A stretch of 35,543 nucleotides of DNA, from the NCBI GenBank assembly GCA_014879945.1, contig JACSRE010000224.1, positions 1 through 35,543 of the forward strand, in the 5' to 3' direction. The notes beneath the pieces were generated by a model. It had not been told where the DNA came from. It did not search any database and saw only the letters and a list, made by a program, of their open reading frames with translations. This DNA comes from Myxococcus sp. Lineage in GTDB: Bacteria; Myxococcota; Myxococcia; Myxococcales; Myxococcaceae. Shown one piece after another: positions 9,479 through 17,658 of this stretch (within the stretch, counting starts at the first letter, position 1; every line of letters starts with the position of its first letter). A program made the position numbers and the translations under genes.

Positions 9479-10321
9479 ATGAATGACTCGACGTTCATGA
9501 CCATGATGCGCCTGCTGCCGAAGTCGGCGCTCTCGACGGCCGTGGGCCTGGCGACGCGCGCGCCCGTGCCCGCGGCGCTCCACCAGGCGGCCGTGCGGTG
9601 GTTCGCGAAGCAGTACCGGGTGAACCTCGACGAGGCCGAGGGGCCGATCGAGCAGTACCCCACCTTCGGCCAGTTCTTCACCCGCCGCCTCAAGCCGGGC
9701 CTGCGCCCCATCGACGAGGCGCCCGACGCCGTCGTCAGCCCCTGCGACGGCGCCATCTCGCAGCTCGGCGCCATCGAGGCCGGGCGGTGCCTGCAGGCCA
9801 AGGGCATCTGGTTTCCCGTCGACAAGCTGATCGGCGACGCGCGCCGGGCGCTCGACTTCGAGGGCGGCAGCTTCGCGACGATCTACCTGTCGCCGCGCGA
9901 CTACCACCGCTTCCACTCGCCCATCGAAGGGCAGGTGACGGGGTACTCGTACCTGCCCGGGGCCTTCTGGCCAGTGAACCAGGCCTCGGTGCGCTCGGTC
10001 GACGCCCTCTTCGCGATCAACGAGCGCCTCGTCACCTGGCTCGAGACGCCGCTGGGCTCGGTCGCCTACGTCGCCGTGGGGGCCACCTGCGTCTCGCGCA
10101 TTCACGCCGCCTACGACGCGATCGTCACGCACACCGGGCAGGGGCAGCAGGTCAAGCGCTACGACCGGCCCATCCCCATGCCCCGGGGCGGCGAGATCGG
10201 CATGTTCGAGATGGGCTCGACCGTCATCTTGCTGTTCCAGAAGGGCAAGCTGACGTGGGACCCGGCGCTCTCGCCCGACGTCCCGGTGCGCCTCGGTCAG
10301 CGCATCGCCACCCGCACGTGA
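9479..10321 (+). CDS. psd: Phosphatidylserine decarboxylase proenzyme
   Basis: Psd converts phosphatidylserine to phosphatidylethanolamine at the inner membrane. The 280-residue proenzyme shows the self-cleavage site as M-G246-S247-T (family LGST), where Ser247 becomes the pyruvoyl group of the small alpha chain. It also has the Asp-His pair of the processing triad at Asp90 (SPCDGAI) and His146 (YHRFHSP). Further family marks are FFTRRLKPGLRPI and the substrate-loop region LPGAFWPVN. The leucine instead of methionine common before GST is a normal variation. The start at ATG 9479 is the first of four nearby Met codons and could be up to nine residues too early. hisS follows 22 nt downstream. 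Confidence 0.96.
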   Translation: MNDSTFMTMMRLLPKSALSTAVGLATRAPVPAALHQAAVRWFAKQYRVNLDEAEGPIEQYPTFGQFFTRRLKPGLRPIDEAPDAVVSPCDGAISQLGAIEAGRCLQAKGIWFPVDKLIGDARRALDFEGGSFATIYLSPRDYHRFHSPIEGQVTGYSYLPGAFWPVNQASVRSVDALFAINERLVTWLETPLGSVAYVAVGATCVSRIHAAYDAIVTHTGQGQQVKRYDRPIPMPRGGEIGMFEMGSTVILLFQKGKLTWDPALSPDVPVRLGQRIATRT

Positions 10322-10343
10322 GTCTCACAGGGAGTTCGTGCTC

Positions 10344-11660
10344 ATGAGTCAGAAGCTGGTCGCCGTGAAGGGCATGAACGATCTGATGTCGCCGCAGATC
10401 GAGCTCTGGCAGTTCGTCGAGCGCACGGCCCGAGAGATGTTCGGCACCTGGGGCTACTCCGAGATCCGCACGCCCATCGTCGAAGACACCGCGCTGTTCG
10501 TGCGGAGCGTGGGCGAGGTGACCGACATCGTCTCGAAGGAGATGTACACCTTCGAAGACAAGGGCGGCCGGAGCCTCACCATGCGGCCCGAGAACACCGC
10601 GCCCGCGGTGCGCGCGTACATCGAGCACGGCCTGGGTCAGCAGCCGCTGACGCGCTGGTACTACCTGGGGCCGATGTTCCGGTACGAGCGCATGAAGACG
10701 GGGCGCTACCGCCAGTTCTACCAGCTCGGCGCCGAGGCCTACGGGCCGGCCGACGCATCGCAGGACGTCGAGAACATCGCGCTGGCCTGGAGCTTCCTCA
10801 AAGCCATCGGCATTCAGCACGTGACGCTGCACCTCAACTCGCTCGGCGACGCGGCCGATCGGCCCCGGTACCTCGAGGCCCTCAAGGCGTACTTCGCGCC
10901 GCACGTCGCGACCTTCAGCGAGGCTGCGAGAGACACCTTCGAGCGCAACACCATGCGCCTGCTCGACACCAAGGAAGAGGCGCTGCGGCCGTTGGTGGCG
11001 GGCGCGCCGGTGATCGGCGACTTCCTCGGGGACGCGGCGCGCGCGCACTTCGACGAGGTGCAGGCGCTGCTGACGAAGCTCGAGATCCCCTTCGTGCTCG
11101 ATCGCTCGTTGGTCCGCGGGCTCGACTACTACACGCGCACCACCTTCGAGTTCATCTACGAGCCGCCGTCGGGAGAGAGCACCCTGGGCACGGCCGGGAC
11201 GGTCTGCGGGGGCGGGCGCTACGACAACCTGGTGCACGAGCTAGGTGGGCCCGAGAAGCCCGCCGTCGGCTTCGCGATGGGGCTCGATCGCCTGGTGCTG
11301 CTCCTCGAGGCGCTCGGAACCCAGGCCCCGCTCCGGCCGTTGCTCTTCGTGGCCACCATGGAGGGGGAGCTGAAGGCCCACGCGTTCAAGCTGGTGACCG
11401 ATCTGCGCCTGAAGGGGCTGGCCGTCGACTTCGACCCGCGCGGAGGGAAGATCAAGCGCCAGGCCGAGCGCGCCTCGGCGGTGAAGGCGCGCCACTTCGT
11501 GGTGTACGGCCAGTCGGAGCACGAGGCGAAGGTCCTCAAGATCAAGAACATGGACCTGCCCGACGCCGACCCGAACAAAGAGGTGTCGGTTCCCCTCGAC
11601 GACCTCGCGCCGTGGCTCTTGAATGCGTCGAAGGCCGTCTCCGTCTCGAGCTCGCCCTGA
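10344..11660 (+). CDS. hisS: Histidyl-tRNA synthetase
   Basis: This class II aminoacyl-tRNA synthetase charges tRNA-His. The 438-residue protein has motif 1 around WGYSEIRTPIVEDTALFVRS, motif 2 with FRYERMKTGRYRQFYQLGAE, the histidine-specific signatures LVRGLDYYT and CGGGRYDNL, and motif 3 GFAMGLDRL. The C-terminal anticodon-binding domain follows (LRPLLFVATM...FDPRGGKIKRQAERASAVKA). GTG 10338 and ATG 10344 are both in frame. GGAG at 10331-10334 is 9 nt from the ATG but only 3 nt from the GTG, so I chose the ATG. It is likely in a transcription unit with psd upstream and the thioredoxin-like gene and miaA downstream. Confidence 0.97.
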   Translation: MSQKLVAVKGMNDLMSPQIELWQFVERTAREMFGTWGYSEIRTPIVEDTALFVRSVGEVTDIVSKEMYTFEDKGGRSLTMRPENTAPAVRAYIEHGLGQQPLTRWYYLGPMFRYERMKTGRYRQFYQLGAEAYGPADASQDVENIALAWSFLKAIGIQHVTLHLNSLGDAADRPRYLEALKAYFAPHVATFSEAARDTFERNTMRLLDTKEEALRPLVAGAPVIGDFLGDAARAHFDEVQALLTKLEIPFVLDRSLVRGLDYYTRTTFEFIYEPPSGESTLGTAGTVCGGGRYDNLVHELGGPEKPAVGFAMGLDRLVLLLEALGTQAPLRPLLFVATMEGELKAHAFKLVTDLRLKGLAVDFDPRGGKIKRQAERASAVKARHFVVYGQSEHEAKVLKIKNMDLPDADPNKEVSVPLDDLAPWLLNASKAVSVSSSP

Positions 11661-11677
11661 CGCCGCCCCAAGGACGT

Positions 11678-12244
11678 ATGCCCGCTCTTCGCCTGATCGT
11701 GCTCACCGTCGTCTGTGCCGCCTCGCTCGCCTTCGGTCAGGAGGAGCTCGCCACCGTGGACAAGGCCGCGCCGACCTTCCGGCTGCCCGTCTACAACGCC
11801 GCGGCGATGGGGGAGCCGAAGCTCACCATGCTGGGCATCGATCGCTACACGGGCACCGACGCGCAAGACAAGAAGACCAGGCTGGTGGTCGTCTCGTTCA
11901 TGGCCAGCTTCTGCGGCCCCTGCAAGAAAGAGATGCCGTACCTGCAGGCGCTCCACGAGAAGTACCGCGATCAGGGCCTGCGGGTGATGATGGTGGCGAT
12001 CGACCGCGAAGAAGAGGGCCAGCAGAAGGTGGCCGAGCTCATCAGCCTCAACAAGGTGACCTTCCCGGTGCTGAAGGATCGCTTCAACATCGTCGCGCGG
12101 CGCTGGCTCGGCACGCAGAGCCCGCTCCCATCGCTCTTCATGCTGCGACCCGACGGCACGGTGAAGACGGTGCACCGCGGCTACAGCGAAGACGCCAGCG
12201 CGCTCCTCGAAAAAGAAGTGCTGGCGGCGCTCGCCCCCCGGTGA
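11678..12244 (+). CDS. Exported thioredoxin-like (TlpA-type) protein
   Basis: The 188-residue protein has a signal peptide (MPALRLIVLTVVCAASLAFG) and a TlpA/ResA-like thioredoxin fold. Its redox motif is Cys79-Gly-Pro-Cys82 (MASFCGPCKKEMPYL), and the cis-proline loop is LPSLFML. This family reduces disulfides in the periplasm, for example in cytochrome c maturation, but no such partner is nearby. AAGGA at 11670-11674 precedes ATG 11678, so the longer open frame back into hisS is not used. The stop overlaps the GTG of miaA by 4 nt (GTGA), which couples the two in translation. Confidence 0.88.
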   Translation: MPALRLIVLTVVCAASLAFGQEELATVDKAAPTFRLPVYNAAAMGEPKLTMLGIDRYTGTDAQDKKTRLVVVSFMASFCGPCKKEMPYLQALHEKYRDQGLRVMMVAIDREEEGQQKVAELISLNKVTFPVLKDRFNIVARRWLGTQSPLPSLFMLRPDGTVKTVHRGYSEDASALLEKEVLAALAPR

Positions 12245-13119
12245 GTCCTCCCGAGCTGCTGGTCATCGCGGGCCCGACCGCGTCAGGGAAGACGCGGCTC
12301 GCTATCGAGCTCGCCGAGCGGGTGGGCGGAGAGATCGTCAACGCCGACTCACAGCAGGTCTACCGGCACTTCGACATCGGCACCGCCAAGCCGTCGGCGG
12401 CCGAGCTGGCGCGCGTCCCCCACCACCTGCTCTCGTGCGTCGAGCCGACCGAGGCCTTTCACGCGGCGCGGTTCGCGCAGCTGGCCGACGCCGTGATCGC
12501 GGACCTCCACGGACGAGGCAAGCGCGTGGTGCTGGTGGGCGGCACCGGGCTGTACATTCGCGTGCTGCTCCACGGCGTCGTGCCTGCCCCCGGCACCGAC
12601 GGCGCGCTGCGGGCCGAGCTCGAGACGTTCTCGGACGAGGTGCTCCACGCGCGCCTGATGGGGGTCGACCCGGTCAGCGCGCAGCGGCTCCCGGTGCCTG
12701 ATCGGGTGCGGGTGATCCGCGCGCTCGAGATTCACGCCCTCACCGGCGAGGCGGCCTCGGCCCACCGTGAGCGCCACGCCTTTCAGGGCGATCGGTACCC
12801 GTTTCGGCTCTGGGTGCTCGACCCGCCACGCGAGGCGCTCTACGCCGCCATCAACGCCCGCGCGCAGGCCATGTTCGACGCCGGCCTGGTGGAGGAGACC
12901 AGGCGCCTGGTCGAGGCCGGCTATCGACAGGCGGCCCCGATGCGGGCGGTGGGCTACGCGCAGGCCCTGGCGGTGCTCGACGGCGCGATGACGGTGCCGC
13001 AGGCGATCGCCGACGTCGCCCAGAAGACCCGCCACTACGCCAAGCGGCAGTGGACGTGGTTCAAGAAGGAGCCGGGCGCGGTGTTCGTCCCGCCGCCGTA
13101 CGACGCGATCGGCGCCTGA
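12241..13119 (+). CDS. miaA: tRNA dimethylallyltransferase
   Basis: MiaA adds the isopentenyl group to A37 of tRNAs that read codons starting with U. The 292-residue protein has the P-loop GPTASGKT (11-18), the catalytic-Asp motif NADSQQVYRHFDIGTAKPS, the segment LVGGTGLYIRVL and the tRNA-binding C-terminal part (GYAQALAVLDG...TRHYAKRQWTWFKK). Start GTG 12241 lies inside the stop of the preceding thioredoxin-like gene. The tRNA-Leu(CAA) 900 nt downstream has A at position 37 and reads a UUG codon, so it is itself a likely substrate. Confidence 0.96.
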   Translation: MSPPELLVIAGPTASGKTRLAIELAERVGGEIVNADSQQVYRHFDIGTAKPSAAELARVPHHLLSCVEPTEAFHAARFAQLADAVIADLHGRGKRVVLVGGTGLYIRVLLHGVVPAPGTDGALRAELETFSDEVLHARLMGVDPVSAQRLPVPDRVRVIRALEIHALTGEAASAHRERHAFQGDRYPFRLWVLDPPREALYAAINARAQAMFDAGLVEETRRLVEAGYRQAAPMRAVGYAQALAVLDGAMTVPQAIADVAQKTRHYAKRQWTWFKKEPGAVFVPPPYDAIGA

Positions 13120-13173
13120 CGGCCGGGCTTCAGCCACGCCCCGACGACACGGTGCTTCGAGCGAAGGCGCGCC

Positions 13174-13917
13174 TCAGCGGCGCATGCGGCCACGCCGCCC
13201 GCCGCCCATGAACTGCGGCTGCTGCATCGGCGGCGTCTCGAGGCCGAACTGCCACCAGGCCGGCTCCCACGCCTTCATCTTGAGCTTCTTGTCGTTCTGC
13301 AGCGCGCTCAGGGCCGTCTTCAGCTTCTCGTCGCTGGGGTTCTCGGCCACGCTCCGCGAGAGCACCTTGAGCGCGCCGTCCACGTCGCGGTTGGCCTGCA
13401 GGCACCAGGCGTACGCGGCCCACACCATGCCGTCCTTCTTGCCGTGCTTGACCGCCTCTTCGAACGACTTGCGCATCGCCTCGAAGTCCTTGCGCTGGAA
13501 GTAGATCGCGCCCTGCATCGCGCGGGCGAGGTAGCTGCGCGGCGCCGTCTTCGCGAACGCGGCCATGGCGGCGTCGGTGTTCTTGAAGAGGTGGTGGATC
13601 ATGCCGATCTGCGCCTGCACCTCGCTCTCGACCAGGAACTGCTCCTTGCCCAGGGGGAGCGCGCCCTCGAGGAGCTTGATCACCTTCTCGGCGCGCACCT
13701 TCTGCTCCTTGGGGTTGGGCGGCATCGCCTCGAACTCCTTCTTCACCTGCTCCATCACGCCCTGCACCTTCATGAAGGTGCGGCGGGCCAGCACCACGTA
13801 CAGGCCGAGGAAGACGATGGTGCCGGGCACGATGCCGGCGATGAGAGAGAAGCCGGCCACCTTGACGACGATGGTCACCAGGACTCCAGCCACGAGCGCG
13901 TACACCAGGTTCAGCAT
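13174..13917 (-). CDS. Membrane-anchored TPR-like protein
   Basis: The 247-residue protein has two hydrophobic helices in its first ~46 residues (MLNLVYALVAGVLVTIVVKV, then SLIAGIVPGTIVFLGLYVVL). After them comes a helical region with degenerate tetratricopeptide-like pairs (YLARAMQGAIYFQRKDFEAM, MVWAAYAWCLQANRDVDGAL), and then a Pro/Gln tail ending GGGRRGRMRR. It looks like an inner-membrane scaffold with a cytoplasmic TPR domain; the partner is unknown. A TTG start at 13953 is possible, since the minus strand has GAGGGGGA shortly upstream of it; it would add 12 basic residues. It converges with miaA and is divergent from the tRNA-Leu gene. Confidence 0.75.
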   Translation of the reverse strand: MLNLVYALVAGVLVTIVVKVAGFSLIAGIVPGTIVFLGLYVVLARRTFMKVQGVMEQVKKEFEAMPPNPKEQKVRAEKVIKLLEGALPLGKEQFLVESEVQAQIGMIHHLFKNTDAAMAAFAKTAPRSYLARAMQGAIYFQRKDFEAMRKSFEEAVKHGKKDGMVWAAYAWCLQANRDVDGALKVLSRSVAENPSDEKLKTALSALQNDKKLKMKAWEPAWWQFGLETPPMQQPQFMGGGRRGRMRR

Positions 13918-14007
13918 GCGGCGCCTGTAACCGATGCGGCGTGCCCGCCACAAGGAGCTTCCCCCTCGTCTGGAATCTGGTACTCACGCGTCGGTCGAGG
14001 CAGCGCT

Positions 14008-14093
14008 GGCCTTCTGTCGAAACTGGTAGACGAGGCGGACTCAAAATCCGCTGCGGCTGACCCCGCGTCCCGGTTCGAGTCCGGGGAAGGCCA
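14008..14093 (+). tRNA. tRNA-Leu (anticodon CAA)
   Basis: This is an 86-nt class II tRNA. The acceptor stem GGCCTTC (14008-14014) pairs with GAAGGCC (14086-14092), with discriminator A at 14093. The anticodon stem GCGGA/TCCGC encloses loop CTCAAAA with anticodon CAA at 14042-14044. A long variable arm and the T arm CCCGG-TTCGAGT-CCGGG complete it. The 3' CCA is not encoded. The methyltransferase gene starts only 14 nt later. Confidence 0.95.
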
Positions 14094-14107
14094 CTGGTAG
14101 TTCCCGC

Positions 14108-15409
14108 ATGGTGACGTCGACTGTTCCGCTCCAGGTCCACCCGCTGATCGGTCGGGCCTCGCGCGCCGGCGTCACGGCCGTCATCGAAGCCCACCTCGCC
14201 ATCGCGAAGGGCAAGCCGATGCGGGCGGCGATCTCAGAGACCCTCGCCAGACACCAGAAGCTGGGCGGCAACGATCGACGCTTCGTCGCCTTCGCGGTGC
14301 GCGAGCTCTCACGCCACCTGCGCCTGATCGATCTGGCGGCCAGGGCGCGGGGGCGGCCCGCCTCGTCGCTCAAGCTCGCCGAGGATCAAGCGATCTTCCG
14401 CTACGCGATCTGGCGGCGGGTGGTGACGGGCGCGAGCGTCGAGGCGGTGATGGCCGAGGTCGGCTTGCCGGGCCCGGTGCGGCCGCGCTCGGTGCAGGAC
14501 GCGGTGATCAAGGACGAGCTGGCGAAGGACGTCGAGCTCGACTTCGGTGACGACCCGGTCGAGCGCGCCGCCGCGAAGCACTCGTTCCCCAACTGGCTGG
14601 CGAAGGCGATCGGCGAGCAGGCGCCCGACGGGAGCCTCGACGCGGTGCTCGCGGCGCTCAACCGGGAGCCCTTCGTCACCATGCGCGTGCGCCCCCTGGG
14701 CACCCGCGACGCGCTCCTGCCCGAGCTGATCGCCGCCGGGTTCCCCGTGAAGGCGTGCGCGGAGCTCCCCGACGCCATCGTGCTCACCGACGAGGGCAGG
14801 GCGATCTTCGAGTCGCGGTGGATGAAGGAGGGGCGCCTGCTGGTGATGGATCTGGGCAGCCAGCTGCTCGCCGACCTCTGCCGCGCGAAGCCGGGGCAGA
14901 TCGTCGTGGACTACTGCGCAGGCGCCGGCGGCAAGACGATCTTCCTCGCTGACGCCGTCGGCCCCACCGGGCGGGTGTACGGGCACGACACCTCGGCGAA
15001 GCGGCTGGTCGAGGCGAAGGAGCGCACCGCCCAGCTCAAGCTGCAGCACGTCAGCTTCCCGAAGGTGCCCCGCCTCGATCTCGCCGATCTCGCGCTGGTG
15101 GACGCGCCCTGCAGCGGCGTCGGCACCCTGGCGCGGGAGCCCGATCAGAAGTGGCGGCTCACCAGAGAGAAGGTGCTCGAGTTCCAGAAGGCCCAGCTCG
15201 AGATCCTCGAGGCGGTGGTGGCGGGGCTCAAGCCGGGTGGGGTGATCGTCTACGGCACCTGCAGCCTGCTCCGAGACGAGAACGACGCGGTGGTGGAGCA
15301 GTTCCTCGCCCGCCACCCCGAGTGCGCGCTCGAGGGCCCCGTGCTGCGGGTGTGGCCACACCAGGTCGAGGGGGGCGGGTTCTTCGGTGCCCGCCTTCAG
15401 AAGCGGTGA
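14108..15409 (+). CDS. rsmB: RsmB-family 16S rRNA m5C methyltransferase
   Basis: This enzyme family transfers methyl from SAM to cytosine C5 of rRNA; RsmB modifies C967 in E. coli 16S rRNA. The 433 residues are near the family length (~430). The N-terminal ~150 residues form a NusB-like helical domain. They are followed by the SAM-binding motif VVDYCAGAGGKT (267-276), motif IV DAPCSGVGTLAREPDQKW with Cys335, and motif VI VYGTCSL with the likely nucleophile Cys385. It begins 14 nt after tRNA-Leu, so its mRNA may be released by processing of the tRNA 3' end. Another NSUN/RsmB-type target cannot be excluded from sequence alone. Confidence 0.88.
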   Translation: MVTSTVPLQVHPLIGRASRAGVTAVIEAHLAIAKGKPMRAAISETLARHQKLGGNDRRFVAFAVRELSRHLRLIDLAARARGRPASSLKLAEDQAIFRYAIWRRVVTGASVEAVMAEVGLPGPVRPRSVQDAVIKDELAKDVELDFGDDPVERAAAKHSFPNWLAKAIGEQAPDGSLDAVLAALNREPFVTMRVRPLGTRDALLPELIAAGFPVKACAELPDAIVLTDEGRAIFESRWMKEGRLLVMDLGSQLLADLCRAKPGQIVVDYCAGAGGKTIFLADAVGPTGRVYGHDTSAKRLVEAKERTAQLKLQHVSFPKVPRLDLADLALVDAPCSGVGTLAREPDQKWRLTREKVLEFQKAQLEILEAVVAGLKPGGVIVYGTCSLLRDENDAVVEQFLARHPECALEGPVLRVWPHQVEGGGFFGARLQKR

Positions 15410-15445
15410 TACCCTCGGGGCTCCCCTCTCTTTAAGGAGCGACGC

Positions 15446-15844
15446 GTGCCGCCTCCCCCCTCGAGCAACGACGCCACCCTGCAGCAGATCCAGGCTGCGT
15501 GGGACGAGGCCCAGGCCCAGCTCCGGGCGCTCCGAGACCAGGTCGAGCACCTCAACAACATGGCGCTCGCGAAGGTCGCCTCGAACATGCTCGAGCGCGA
15601 CATGGACCGCGCCTACCGCGATCTCGGCGAGGCCGTCTGGGCCGAGGTGTCCAAGGGCCGGCTGCAGCTCGGCAACAACCTCAGCTCCGTGCGCAAGTCG
15701 CTCGAGGTCGTCACCCAGAAGATCCAGGCCCAGAACGCCTCGATCAACGATCTGCTGGCCGAAGGGGCCGAAATCGCGAAGCGCCTTCAGGAAAAAATGA
15801 CGACCGCGTCGAAGGGTGTAGCGTCGCACACAAAAAGGCGGTAG
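15446..15844 (+). CDS. Small coiled-coil protein
   Basis: This is an unrecognised cytoplasmic protein of 132 residues. It is almost entirely helical with heptad-like spacing: TLQQIQAAWDEAQAQLRALR near the N-terminus and VRKSLEVVTQKIQAQNASIN near the C-terminus. It has no cysteine and no membrane segment. GTG 15446 is preceded by AAGGAGC at 15434-15440, a strong ribosome binding site. It lies 36 nt after rsmB and 47 nt before tRNA-Ala in the same direction. It may be a structural or polar-associated small coiled coil, but nothing specific can be assigned. Confidence 0.75.
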   Translation: MPPPPSSNDATLQQIQAAWDEAQAQLRALRDQVEHLNNMALAKVASNMLERDMDRAYRDLGEAVWAEVSKGRLQLGNNLSSVRKSLEVVTQKIQAQNASINDLLAEGAEIAKRLQEKMTTASKGVASHTKRR

Positions 15845-15856
15845 GACGCGTGCCGC

Positions 15857-15876
15857 TTCGGGCTCCCAAGCCCGAA
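15857..15876 (+). other. RNA hairpin between coiled-coil gene and tRNA-Ala
   Basis: A perfect 8-bp stem, TTCGGGCT (15857-15864) and AGCCCGAA (15869-15876), encloses a 4-nt loop. It starts 12 nt after the stop of the coiled-coil gene and ends 15 nt before the tRNA. No T-run follows, so it looks more like a 3' mRNA end or processing element than an intrinsic terminator. Confidence 0.45.
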
Positions 15877-15891
15877 CAACATCGTGAATAC

Positions 15892-15964
15892 GGGGTCATA
15901 GCTCAGCTGGGAGAGCGCCTGAATGGCATTCAGGAGGTCCACGGTTCGATCCCGTGTGGCTCCA
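15892..15964 (+). tRNA. tRNA-Ala (anticodon GGC)
   Basis: This is a 73-nt tRNA. The acceptor GGGGTCA (15892-15898) pairs with TGGCTCC (15957-15963) with two G-T pairs. The D arm has AGCTCAGCTGGGAGAGC. The anticodon stem CCTGA/TCAGG carries loop ATGGCAT with anticodon GGC at 15925-15927, and the T arm is CACGG-TTCGATC-CCGTG. The discriminator is A, and the CCA is not encoded. A strong terminator begins three bases later. Confidence 0.96.
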
Positions 15965-15966
15965 CA

Positions 15967-16006
15967 AAGAAGGGCTCCGGTGGAAACACCGGAGCCCTTC
16001 TTCTTT
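15967..16006 (+). terminator. Rho-independent terminator after tRNA-Ala
   Basis: A perfect 16-bp stem (15967-15982 with 15987-16002, AAGAAGGGCTCCGGTG and its complement) closes a GAAA tetraloop and runs into a T-rich stretch (TTCTTCTTT). It is the strongest terminator in the window and ends the tRNA-Ala transcript. The A-rich foot makes it partly effective for the opposite strand too. Confidence 0.9.
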
Positions 16007-16034
16007 GCCCAGCGCTAGCCTGCACAAACGACGA

Positions 16035-16066
16035 TGGGCGCCCGCTCCACCTCGAGCGAACGCCCA
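16035..16066 (-). terminator. Possible terminator hairpin of the FKBP group
   Basis: TGGGCG (16035-16040) pairs with CGCCCA (16061-16066) around an inner GCTC/GAGC stem with a CCC/GAA internal loop. It lies 30 nt beyond the stop of the last minus-strand FKBP gene. The minus-strand tail TCGTCGTTTGTG is only weakly T-rich, so termination is plausible but unproven. Confidence 0.35.
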
Positions 16067-16095
16067 CCGGGACTGCCTGCGCTGCGGCCCGAGGC

Positions 16096-16875
16096 TTACT
16101 TCGCCTTGGCCTTCACCTCGATCAACTCCACCTCGAACGACAGCACCGAGTTGGGCGGAATCGACGGCGGCGCGCCGCGCTCGCCGTAGGCGATGTCAGG
16201 CGGGCAGATGAGGCGGGCCTTGCCGCCCGGCTTCATCATGCCGACGCCCTCGGTCCAGCACTTGATGACGCCGTTGAGGGGGAACTCGGTCGGCTCGTTG
16301 CGCTTGTAGGACGAGTCGAACTCGGTGCCGTCGAGCAGGGTGCCCCGGTAGTGCACCTTCACGGTGTCTTCCGGCTTGGGGACGGCGCCCTTGCCCGCCT
16401 TCTGCTCGATGTACACCAGGCCCGAGGCGGTCTTCTTGGCGCCCTTCTCCTTGGTGAACTTCACGAGCTCCTTCTCGGCGAGCTCCTTGGCCTTGGCGGC
16501 GCGCTCGGCGCCCTTGGCCTGGAGGAGCTGATCGACCTTCGGGCCGTACTCCTCGAGCTTCACCGCGAGCTCCTTGCCCATGGCGGCGTCGTTGATGCCC
16601 TTGAGCACCTCGTTGAGCTCGGCCTCGGAGAAGTCGATCGAGGCGATCGGCGTGCGCTGCGCGACGAAGGTGCCCAGCACGTAGGCGACCTTGGTCACCT
16701 CTTCGGGCGACAGCGGCGGGGGAGCCGGCGGCTTGGGGGGCTCGGTGGGGTTCACCGGCGCGACGGTGTTGGCGACGGGCGTGGTGCCACCCGAGCCGGT
16801 GTCCTTCTTCTCGCTGGGGCAGCCGGCGAAGAGGAACGAGGCAGCGACGATCGACGACAGAATTCGGGTCTTCAC
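16096..16875 (-). CDS. FKBP-type peptidyl-prolyl isomerase, lipoprotein
   Basis: The 259-residue protein has a lipobox (LFAGC, Cys19), a Thr/Pro-rich linker, a helical FKBP_N-type dimerisation region (about 55-145) and a C-terminal FKBP domain (about 168-255). Isomerase-pocket residues are visible in [32 protein letters not shown] and [12 protein letters not shown]. By architecture it is an FkpA/Mip-like periplasmic folding factor, probably anchored in the outer membrane. It starts at GTG 16875 with GGAGG upstream, overlapping the stop of the preceding FKBP gene by 3 nt. The two genes are clear tandem paralogues, about four fifths identical by eye across the FKBP domain. Confidence 0.9.
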   Translation of the reverse strand: MKTRILSSIVAASFLFAGCPSEKKDTGSGGTTPVANTVAPVNPTEPPKPPAPPPLSPEEVTKVAYVLGTFVAQRTPIASIDFSEAELNEVLKGINDAAMGKELAVKLEEYGPKVDQLLQAKGAERAAKAKELAEKELVKFTKEKGAKKTASGLVYIEQKAGKGAVPKPEDTVKVHYRGTLLDGTEFDSSYKRNEPTEFPLNGVIKCWTEGVGMMKPGGKARLICPPDIAYGERGAPPSIPPNSVLSFEVELIEVKAKAK

Positions 16876-17612
16876 TGCGGACCTCCGGGGAGCGGCATGG
16901 GCATGGCGGGCGCGGCCTTCTTCACCTCGAGCAGCTCGACCTCGAAGGTGAGGGTGGCGTTGGGCGGAATCGAGGGACGGCCACCTTCGCCGTAGGCGAT
17001 CTCAGGCGGGCAGATCAGCGTGGCCTTGCCGCCGGTCTTCATCTTCGCGACGCCCTCGGTCCAGCACTTGATCACGCCGTTGAGCGGGAACTCGGCCGGC
17101 TGGTTGCGCTTGTACGAGCTGTCGAACTCGGAGCCGTCGATGAGCGTGCCCTTGTAGTGCACCTTCACGGTGTCGGTCGCCGTGGGCTGGTCGCCCGCGC
17201 CCGCGGTGGTCTCGATGTAGATGAGGCCCGAGGGCAGCTTCTGCGCGCCCTTCTCGGCGGCCATCTTGGCAGCGTACTCGGCGCCCTTGACCTTCTCCTT
17301 GGCGCCGCGCTCCTCCTGGCGCTGCTTGAGGAACTGGCCCACCTTCGCGTCGTACTCCTGCGCGTTGACGGTCAGCGGCTTCTTCAGCGCCGCGTCGAGG
17401 AAGCCCTTCTTCAGCTCGGCGAACTCGGCCTCAGACAGGCTGGCCATGCCGACGGGGGTGTTCTTCGCGAGGAGAACGCCGAAGGTGTACAGCACCTTGT
17501 TGAGCTCTTCTCCGGTGGGGACGGCAGGGGGCTTGGGCGCTTCCGGCGCTTTGCCCGCCTGCGCGAGCGCCAGGCTCGACGCCAGGCACAGCGACAGCAC
17601 GAGGTTCTTCAC
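16872..17612 (-). CDS. FKBP-type peptidyl-prolyl isomerase, periplasmic
   Basis: This is a soluble paralogue of the downstream lipoprotein. It has a cleavable signal peptide ([19 protein letters not shown]), a helical FKBP_N-like region (about 35-130) and an FKBP domain with [29 protein letters not shown] and [12 protein letters not shown]. An in-frame ATG at 17624 would add only MESQ. GTG 17612 is preferred because GGAG lies 6 nt before it and the leader then starts with a normal Met-Lys, giving 246 residues. It lies 46 nt after the aldolase gene on the same strand and overlaps the next gene. So one isomerase is free in the periplasm and the other membrane-tethered. Confidence 0.88.
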   Translation of the reverse strand: MKNLVLSLCLASSLALAQAGKAPEAPKPPAVPTGEELNKVLYTFGVLLAKNTPVGMASLSEAEFAELKKGFLDAALKKPLTVNAQEYDAKVGQFLKQRQEERGAKEKVKGAEYAAKMAAEKGAQKLPSGLIYIETTAGAGDQPTATDTVKVHYKGTLIDGSEFDSSYKRNQPAEFPLNGVIKCWTEGVAKMKTGGKATLICPPEIAYGEGGRPSIPPNATLTFEVELLEVKKAAPAMPMPLPGGPQ

Positions 17613-17658
17613 TTGGCTCTCCATGAGCAGCGACTGCGTGGAACGACGGGGGTGAAAC

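Noticed and set aside
13120-13173. Possible bidirectional terminator between miaA and the TPR-like gene
   Set aside because: Only a short CTTC/GAAG pairing is visible and no T-run follows on either strand.
13959-13986. Promoter for tRNA-Leu (TTCCCC and TACTCA, 16-nt spacing)
   Set aside because: Position is suitable but the match to consensus is too poor to call.
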